From Lachnospiraceae bacterium UBA3287 (GTDB lineage: Bacteria; Bacillota; Clostridia; Lachnospirales; Lachnospiraceae): a stretch of 12,592 bases of DNA. The stretch spans positions 1-12,592 of the forward strand of contig DETN01000166.1 in the NCBI GenBank assembly GCA_002362155.1. The letters run 5' to 3'. How positions within the stretch are numbered: the stretch's first letter is position 1; each line of letters opens with the position of its first letter. The translations under genes were made by a program, and so were the position numbers. The notes under the pieces were generated by a model. That model was not told where the DNA came from and searched no databases. It was given only the letters and a program-made list of their open reading frames with translations. Shown in pieces: positions 7,390 through 12,592 of this stretch.

Positions 7390-7426
7390 GAAAGCAAAAC
7401 ATAAGCTGATATAATTCATCTGACAG

Positions 7427-7459
7427 GAGGGCGTGCCCCGCGGGGCGCGCCCTCTTTTT
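7427..7459 (+). terminator. Intrinsic terminator of pgcA
   Basis: A 13-pair GC-rich stem (GAGGGCGTGCCCC with GGGGCGCGCCCTC, one G-T wobble) closes a very short loop. TTTTT follows at 7455-7459, then C and TTTT. It begins 37 bases after the stop codon of pgcA. Confidence 0.92.
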
Positions 7460-7546
7460 CTTTTCCGTTTTATGATTCTCCTTTACTTTCCCGCTCCTGC
7501 CGCTTTTCTTTATTCCCGTTTCTCTTATCCTTCGTCTTTTCCAGTC

Positions 7547-7589
7547 AAAAAAAACCGGAGGGCGCTGCGGCTCTCCCGCTGCCCTCCGG
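7547..7589 (-). terminator. Intrinsic terminator of the heptad-repeat protein gene
   Basis: Read on the minus strand, a perfect 9-base stem (CCGGAGGGC with GCCCTCCGG, 7581-7589 and 7555-7563) encloses a 17-base region that can form an inner GCGG/CCGC hairpin. Eight T residues follow (7547-7554). It lies about 40 bases past the stop at 7630 and is separate from the convergent pgcA terminator. Confidence 0.92.
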
Positions 7590-7629
7590 CTTTGTCTCAT
7601 TTTACTGAAGCCAGGTCCTTTCCGGATCC

Positions 7630-10600
7630 TTAATCCTCATCCTTTGAAATGGAGTCTGTTCTGAAAATAAATTTGACTTCATTATTTTCGTCTTCCAGGG
7701 CGCCGCCGTAACTTGTGTAGGAACCGGCTGCCTTTCTGATGGCCTCCAGTCTGTCGGAGACCACTGTCAGGCTCTCTCCCAGAAGATCCGTGATCTTCTC
7801 GATGCCCTCTTCTTTGTACTTCATAAGGCCGTCCAGAAGCTCCATGGCGCCGTCGTCCAGCTTTTTTGTTCCCTCGTCCAGCTTTCCTGCGCCTTCTGCC
7901 AGGGAAGAAGTGCCATCCTTCAGGCTGGATGCGCCTTCATCCAGCTTCAGGGCTCCGTCCTGCAGAGTCCCGATGCCGCCTGAGAGAGCTCCCATGCCTT
8001 CGTCGACTTTTGCGGCGCCCTCATTCAGGGAGCTGATGCCGCCCGCCAGTTCGCCGGACTTGTCATTTAAAGCGCTGATGCCCTGATCCAGTGCGGCGGC
8101 TCCCTGATTCAGCTCATTCGCGCCTTCCTTTATGTCCGAAGCGCCCGCTGCGACCTGGGAAGTGCCTTCCCTCTGCAGCTGTCCCAGTCCCTGGTCCAGA
8201 GCCTGGGCTCCGCCCCTGAGGGCCTCGGAACCTGCCTTTATGGTCTTTACGCTGTTACTGACTGTATGGATCCCTTCTGTCAGAGACTTGGTCCCTGCAT
8301 CCATCTGATCCATAGCGGAAGAAAGGGTGGCCGCTCCGTTATAGACGCTCCTTGCGCCTTCCAGAAGTCCTGTCTCGTCCTCCTCCGTTTCTGGATCGTC
8401 CCGGGATTCTATGGCCGAAAGAATCCTGTCAAGGCCGCCTGCCGCAGCCGAAGCCCCCGCATTCAGGGCAGGTACGTTTCCGGCTTTATCCAGAGCGGCC
8501 ACGCCGTCCCTGATTTCTCCCATGCCTGCCAGCAGGTAAGGAAGTCCTGTCTTTTCATCGGACAGGGCGTGAAGGCCCTGTTTAAGAGCAAGCAGCTGGT
8601 CCATCTTTCCCAGCATGCCTTCCACCTGGTCTGACTGTCCCTTCAGTTCCGCGACCTTTGTAAGAAGGCCGGAGAGCTGGGCGGCAGCCCCGGATGCGCT
8701 CTGGGTATCAAAGCCGGAGAGGCTTTCCGTCACTTCTGCCAGGGCAGAAGATGCGCCCTGCAGGGAAGCGGCATCTGTCAGGGCCTTCGTATACTTATCT
8801 CTTTCCGCCAGATATTCCTCGCGGGCTGCCCTGTAGTCCGCCTTTGCCTTTTCGTTGTCCGTCTTTTCTCCGTCGGCATAGGCCTGCATTTTTGAAGCAT
8901 AGTCCTTTACGGCGCCAATATAATCGTTGACGGCCTTTTCCATTTCATCCCTGCCGGCAACGCTCTTTCCCGTCACGACGGCGTTTCCTTCGCCGTCCAG
9001 ACCGGCCTCCGCCTCTGCCTCCAGGCCGGAGAGAGCCTTCCTTAAGGCCTCCGCATCCGGAGCGGCGGGAGCTTCCCTGTTTTCCGAGGATCTTACGCTC
9101 TCAACAGCGCTGTTCATCCTTTCCATGGCCTGGTCCATGGCCTTTTTATGGTCCGCGGCTTCCTGGCTGGCCCCGGCCGCCTTTTCGTCAAGGCCGCTCT
9201 TTTTTGCAGAAAGACTGGTCTTTAAGCCGGAAAGTGCCTGGGCTGCCCGGGACAGTGCCTGAGCCTTATCTTCCAGGTCCTTTCCGTCCACATCGGAAAG
9301 AGCGGACAGGTTCTTCCTGATCTGGTCCGGGTCCATGGTGCCCAGTGCCGCACCAAGGCCCCGGTCCATGGTCTTTACGCTCTGGTCCACTGTGGACAGG
9401 CCCTGATAAATGGCCTCGGTGCCCTTTACAAGGCCGGGGGTATTTTCATTTCCCTCCAGAGCCTGCTGCAGGGCCTGTGTGCCTTCGGCGACCCTGTCCA
9501 GCCCATCTGAAAGTTCATTCAGGCTTTCGTCCACCTGGGAGATGCCGCCGTATACGCCTTTTGCACCGTCCTTCAGGTCTGCGGCCCCCTGAGAGAGCTG
9601 CCCGCCGGCTGCCATAAGCTGAGCTGCGCCTGCGTACAGAGTGGCAGGGCCTTTCTGATCAGGACCCTCCTCTTCAGAGCCAATGCCGGCAAGGAGACGG
9701 CCGATGCCCTCGTCCAGAGCCCTGGTCCCGTCCACCAGGCCGCCCTCCTTTTCCACTTCAGACAGAACTGTCTGCAGGTTCTGGTCCACGGCGGCAGCTC
9801 CCTGGGAAAGGGTTCCCGCGCCTTCCGAAAGCGTGCCTGTGCCTGCATGGAGCTTTTCTGCGCCGCCTGCCAGCTGGGAGATGCCCCCGGTAAGAGCCGG
9901 TACGCCGCCTGCCAGGGCCTGTGTGCCCTCGGAAAGGGCCTTTGTACCGCTCTTTAAGGTATCCGAGCCTTTTTTAAGATCTCCGGCACCGCCTGCCAGA
10001 GCCTTCGTCCCTTCCTTCAGGGTCCCGGCGCCTTCGTTCAGTTCATCGGCTCCCTTCGAAAGAGCGTCGGTCCCATCCTTCAGCTGGTCCGCTCCGTCTT
10101 TCAGAGCCTCTGTCCCTTCGACCAGCTGATTCGTGGCATCCTCCAGGTCCGAAACGGAATCTTTAAGACTGCCGCTGCCCAGATCCAGATCCAGGTCCAG
10201 CTGGTCCATCAGGTCGGAACCGGCCATGGTCATAGTCATTCCCAGTTCGAAGTCACTTGCATCCGCCGTGACCTCCACATAGTCCGGGATGTCCTCTTCC
10301 ATCTCGTCCAGTCTTTCCTTCATTTTTTCATCGGAAAGATTCTCTTTCTCGGACTGCAGATTCAGGCTCTCCTTAAGGCCCGGAAAGGCCAGGCCAACCA
10401 CTATGCTGTTTTCGCCTTCGGAGATCACTTTGCCGTTGGTGACTTCGATATTGCTGAAGTGGTCGGAGGGAAGGAGAGCGCCGCTGACCATAGCAAAGGG
10501 CACATAGATATTTTCCGTCTTACCGTTCACCAGGGCCTTTACGGTCTCATGATTTTCGTAGTCGAAACGGATGGTGACCCTGCCGCTCTTTCCGGCCAGG

Positions 10601-11100
10601 TCCTCGGGAGATATTTCCTTTCCGTCCAGCTTATAGGTCACCTTCACGTCCACAGGAAGGGCCCTGTCGGACTTTCCCCGGTAGTAGATATCGTTTCCGT
10701 CTGCGGACCATACCAGAGTCCCGTCTTCCTTTTTCGTAAAGGTCTCATAGCCTTCCACGTTTTCGATGTCCGTAAGGGAGGATCTGTCGGAGAGTTCTCC
10801 GGCTCCCTCTTTGTTTTTCAGCCATTCACTGACAATGATCTCTCTGGATCTGCCCTGAGGATCCGCCAGTACGTAGACCGTTTCCTCTTTGCCGCTGTCT
10901 GCGGCATGGGACCTGTTTTTATCCTCTTCCGAAAGAAGAGCCTTTTCACTCTCTGTCAGCACCTGCTCTTCGCCGGAAGTATTCTCCGCTGCCTGCACCG
11001 TCCGGGCAAAGCTTCCGAACATGCTCATGCCCATGGTCACCGAGAGCAGGACGCTCAGTACGCGGGGGGATTTTCTTAAAGCCAGATTCCATCTTTTCAT
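7630..11100 (-). CDS. Large secreted xxxLxxG heptad-repeat protein, partner of MMPL transporter
   Basis: A 1156-residue exported protein. A signal peptide (about 1-37) has a basic MKRWNLALRKSPR start, a hydrophobic core and a likely VQA/AE cleavage. Residues 75-290 form a mixed strand domain with short acidic stretches. Sixteen uninterrupted xxxLxxG heptads (NQLVEGT to GTLSQGA, 324-435) follow, then looser repeats to about 590. An Ala/Glu/Lys-rich, probably coiled-coil centre (about 595-870) leads to a second array of fifteen heptads (988-1092). The C-terminal tail, about 60 residues, ends VKFIFRTDSISKDED. These heptads are known from YhgE/Pip and related envelope proteins. Unlike those, no membrane segment other than the signal peptide and no LPxTG sorting motif is visible. 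The ATG has GAGGTG 8 bases upstream. The MMPL transporter gene ends 123 bases upstream, so the two probably work together at the cell surface. Function is inferred from context only. Confidence 0.88.
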   Translation of the reverse strand: MKRWNLALRKSPRVLSVLLSVTMGMSMFGSFARTVQAAENTSGEEQVLTESEKALLSEEDKNRSHAADSGKEETVYVLADPQGRSREIIVSEWLKNKEGAGELSDRSSLTDIENVEGYETFTKKEDGTLVWSADGNDIYYRGKSDRALPVDVKVTYKLDGKEISPEDLAGKSGRVTIRFDYENHETVKALVNGKTENIYVPFAMVSGALLPSDHFSNIEVTNGKVISEGENSIVVGLAFPGLKESLNLQSEKENLSDEKMKERLDEMEEDIPDYVEVTADASDFELGMTMTMAGSDLMDQLDLDLDLGSGSLKDSVSDLEDATNQLVEGTEALKDGADQLKDGTDALSKGADELNEGAGTLKEGTKALAGGAGDLKKGSDTLKSGTKALSEGTQALAGGVPALTGGISQLAGGAEKLHAGTGTLSEGAGTLSQGAAAVDQNLQTVLSEVEKEGGLVDGTRALDEGIGRLLAGIGSEEEGPDQKGPATLYAGAAQLMAAGGQLSQGAADLKDGAKGVYGGISQVDESLNELSDGLDRVAEGTQALQQALEGNENTPGLVKGTEAIYQGLSTVDQSVKTMDRGLGAALGTMDPDQIRKNLSALSDVDGKDLEDKAQALSRAAQALSGLKTSLSAKKSGLDEKAAGASQEAADHKKAMDQAMERMNSAVESVRSSENREAPAAPDAEALRKALSGLEAEAEAGLDGEGNAVVTGKSVAGRDEMEKAVNDYIGAVKDYASKMQAYADGEKTDNEKAKADYRAAREEYLAERDKYTKALTDAASLQGASSALAEVTESLSGFDTQSASGAAAQLSGLLTKVAELKGQSDQVEGMLGKMDQLLALKQGLHALSDEKTGLPYLLAGMGEIRDGVAALDKAGNVPALNAGASAAAGGLDRILSAIESRDDPETEEDETGLLEGARSVYNGAATLSSAMDQMDAGTKSLTEGIHTVSNSVKTIKAGSEALRGGAQALDQGLGQLQREGTSQVAAGASDIKEGANELNQGAAALDQGISALNDKSGELAGGISSLNEGAAKVDEGMGALSGGIGTLQDGALKLDEGASSLKDGTSSLAEGAGKLDEGTKKLDDGAMELLDGLMKYKEEGIEKITDLLGESLTVVSDRLEAIRKAAGSYTSYGGALEDENNEVKFIFRTDSISKDED
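7825..8139 (-). repeat. Second heptad array (15 units, 21-base periodicity)
   Basis: This stretch encodes residues 988-1092: consecutive seven-residue units of the form xxLxxGx, such as SSLNEGA, GTLQDGA, SSLKDGT and GKLDEGT. One unit (SALNDKS) has lost its glycine and one (AKVDEGM) has Val for Leu. At DNA level it is a degenerate 21-base repeat. Confidence 0.85.
9796..10131 (-). repeat. First heptad array (16 units, 21-base periodicity)
   Basis: This stretch encodes residues 324-435: sixteen seven-residue units in unbroken register, including EALKDGA, DQLKDGT, DELNEGA, KALSEGT and GTLSEGA. Every unit keeps Leu at position 3 and Gly at position 6. Related but weaker units continue toward residue 590. 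Confidence 0.87.
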
Positions 11101-11125
11101 TGTATCAACACCTCTGTTTCATACG

Positions 11126-11149
11126 GGGCCGGCCTCACAGGGCCGGTCC
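11126..11149 (-). repeat. GC-rich hairpin in the transporter/partner gap
   Basis: CCGGCC (11129-11134) and GGCCGG (11141-11146) pair perfectly around a six-base loop. The stem extends outward by further pairs after one mismatch in the minus-strand RNA. It lies just upstream of the ribosome site for the 1156-aa protein and lacks a following T-run, so an RNA-processing or stability role is likelier than termination. Confidence 0.45.
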
Positions 11150-11190
11150 GGAAAACTGCTGTTTCTAAACCGGTCCTTTTTAAACCGGTC
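11143..11190. repeat. Three GACCGG motifs, two inside a 10-base direct repeat
   Basis: On the minus strand GACCGGTTTA occurs twice (11181-11190 and 11166-11175, period 15), and a third GACCGG lies at 11143-11148, 27 bases further. Each core overlaps a CCGG. They sit between the MMPL stop codon and the next start. They could be regulator sites or chance GC-rich sequence. Confidence 0.35.
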
Positions 11191-11223
11191 ACTGTTATTT
11201 TTTCTTATGTATCCTTATCTTTC

Positions 11224-12592
11224 TCAGGCTGTCTGCACTTCGGCTTCCTTCCTGTCCTTTTTCTTCCTGCCGCCTGCGGAGGTGGCCGTGATGACCCGGT
11301 CAAAGATCATCAGGAAGGAGGGCAGGATAAAGATGACGCAGCCCATGGAGATCAGGGCGCCTCTGGCCATCAGGGTGCAGAGGGAGCTGATCATATCGAT
11401 ATTGGAATAGAGGCCTACGCCGAAGGTGGCCGCAAAGAAGGCCAGGGCGGAGACCAGGACCGACTTGGCGCTGGCGTCCACGGCCGTAACGACCGCTTCT
11501 TTCTTCTCTGTTCCCTTCATCCTCTCTCTCCTGTACCTGGTGGTCATCAGGATGGCGTAGTCCACGGTGGATCCCAGCTGGATGGTGCCGATGACGATGG
11601 AGGCGATAAAGGGGATCACGGTCCCTGTATAGGCCGGAAGCCCCATGTTGATGAAGATGCCCAGTTCAATGACCGCCACCAGGATAAAGGGCAGGGAAAG
11701 GGACCGGAAGACCAGGAGGATAATGGCGAAGATCACCCCGATGGAGACGGTGGAGACGGTGGCAAAGTCATTGGCCGTCACATGGATCAGGTCTCTGGTG
11801 CAGGGGGCTTCCCCGATCAGCATGGCTGAGGGATCGAACTCCTTGATCACGCTTTCTATCTGATCGCACTGGGCGTTCACCTGGTCGCTTGCGATCTGAT
11901 ATTCGGATCCCAGAAGGAGCAGCTGCCAGTTCTCGCTCTCCAGGGCTTCCCTGAGGTTTTCCGGGATCAGCTCCCCGGGCAGGGCGCCGCCCTTTATGGT
12001 ATTCAGGCCCAGGACATAGTTTACGCCGTCGATCTTTTTCAGCTGCCTGGCCATGGTCCTGACGTCCCTCTCGCTGACGGAGGAGCTGACCAGGATCATA
12101 TCCGTGGCGCCTGTATTGAATTTCTCCGCCTGCTTTTCATTGGCCACGATGCCGGGCAGGTCCCTGGGCAGGGAGGAATCCAGGTTGTAGTAGACTTTTG
12201 TATGGGCGTAGCCGTAAAGGGCCGGGATCAGAAGAAGGAGGAAGGCCAGGAAGCAGATCCTGTAATGGTTCGTGACAAACTTTCCCATCCCCTTAAGGTC
12301 CGGCAGCAGAGGTCTGTGCCTTGTCTTCATCAGGGCTCCGTGCAGGATCAGGATCATGGAAGGCAGAACGGTCACGCAGGAAATAACGCCGAAAAGGACG
12401 CCCTTGGCCATGACCAGGCCCAGGTCCAGGCCCAGGGTAAAGCTCATGAAGCAGAGGGCTATGAAGCCCGCGATGGTGGTGACGGAGGAGCCTACCACCG
12501 AGCTGAAGGTCTCGTCAATGGCCTCCGCCATGGCGTCCTCCCTGGACCTTCCCTTCTCCAGGCATGTCAGATAGCTGTGCCAGAGGAAGATG
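11224..12592 (-). CDS. MMPL/RND-family membrane transporter, C-terminal part (runs off right edge)
   Basis: The last 455 codons of a large multi-spanning transporter; the frame stays open through 12592, so the true start is outside the window. The visible part begins IFLWHSYLTCLEKG and continues AMAEAIDETFSSVVGSSVTT, the conserved stretch after the first-half aspartate helix in MMPL proteins. Two membrane segments, then a third near HYRICFLAFLLLL, lead to an extracytoplasmic domain of roughly 190 residues starting KVYYNLDSSLP. Five more segments follow, including GSTVDYAILMTTRYRRE, the second-half counterpart with the membrane aspartate thought to carry protons. The C-terminus is a short basic tail. 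Family members export lipids, glycolipids, peptides or drugs using proton motive force; the substrate here is unknown. By comparison with the family, about 240 N-terminal residues are missing. The heptad-repeat gene follows 123 bases downstream. Confidence 0.93.
   Translation of the reverse strand, partial: IFLWHSYLTCLEKGRSREDAMAEAIDETFSSVVGSSVTTIAGFIALCFMSFTLGLDLGLVMAKGVLFGVISCVTVLPSMILILHGALMKTRHRPLLPDLKGMGKFVTNHYRICFLAFLLLLIPALYGYAHTKVYYNLDSSLPRDLPGIVANEKQAEKFNTGATDMILVSSSVSERDVRTMARQLKKIDGVNYVLGLNTIKGGALPGELIPENLREALESENWQLLLLGSEYQIASDQVNAQCDQIESVIKEFDPSAMLIGEAPCTRDLIHVTANDFATVSTVSIGVIFAIILLVFRSLSLPFILVAVIELGIFINMGLPAYTGTVIPFIASIVIGTIQLGSTVDYAILMTTRYRRERMKGTEKKEAVVTAVDASAKSVLVSALAFFAATFGVGLYSNIDMISSLCTLMARGALISMGCVIFILPSFLMIFDRVITATSAGGRKKKDRKEAEVQTA

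Noticed and set aside
5980..7419. Long minus-strand open frame (479 codons) antisense to pgcA
   Set aside because: It is Cys/Asp/Val-rich with no family resemblance and lies opposite a gene with all catalytic loops intact.
7433..7633. Small plus-strand frame between the convergent genes
   Set aside because: It spans both terminators and consists of low-complexity Pro/Phe/Arg sequence produced by pyrimidine-rich DNA.
8615..10129. Several Ser/Pro-rich plus-strand frames opposite the heptad arrays
   Set aside because: They mirror the 21-base repeat on the coding strand, which keeps antisense frames open by its periodicity.
7825..10131. Regular 21-base repeats as a possible CRISPR or tandem satellite
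   Set aside because: The repeats are degenerate, have no spacers, and are explained by the heptad periodicity of an intact open frame.

Overview
The window looks like a chromosomal segment of a moderately GC-rich, Gram-positive anaerobe of the Clostridia, most likely Lachnospiraceae-like. This is inferred from strong AGGAG-type ribosome sites, sigma-A-like promoters in short AT-rich intergenic islands, and the gene families present. It is not a firm taxonomic assignment. There is no rRNA, tRNA, CRISPR array, transposase or phage gene.

Left part (1-1208, minus strand): the start of a flavin reductase-like flavoprotein that runs off the left edge. Upstream of it is a 231-residue coiled-coil protein with a single C-terminal membrane segment and no recognised family. 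The two are probably co-transcribed from a promoter near 1004-1032.

Glycosyltransferase cluster (1209-5330, minus strand): three family-2 glycosyltransferase genes read in the order 545 aa, 447 aa, 362 aa, with gaps of 46 and 5 bases. The 447-aa gene starts at a TTG behind a good ribosome site. The 545-aa gene may start at an internal GTG instead of its first ATG. The first two are two-module proteins in which opposite halves appear shortened. Together they suggest synthesis of a rhamnose-rich or similar cell-surface polysaccharide.

Central gene (5707-7389, plus strand): a complete phosphoglucomutase/phosphomannomutase (pgcA-like), divergent from the glycosyltransferases. It has a TTGACA promoter and a strong terminator. 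It would interconvert hexose-6-phosphate and hexose-1-phosphate, which feeds nucleotide-sugar supply and so fits its neighbours.

Right part (7630-12592, minus strand): an MMPL/RND-type membrane transporter entering from the right edge, followed by a 1156-residue secreted protein. The secreted protein has two long uninterrupted arrays of the xxxLxxG heptad (16 and 15 units) flanking an Ala/Glu-rich helical centre. The pair resembles known YhgE/Pip-type partners of envelope transporters, but this copy has no membrane anchor apart from its signal peptide. It is the most unusual content of the window. The convergent ends at 7389 and 7630 each have their own intrinsic terminator.
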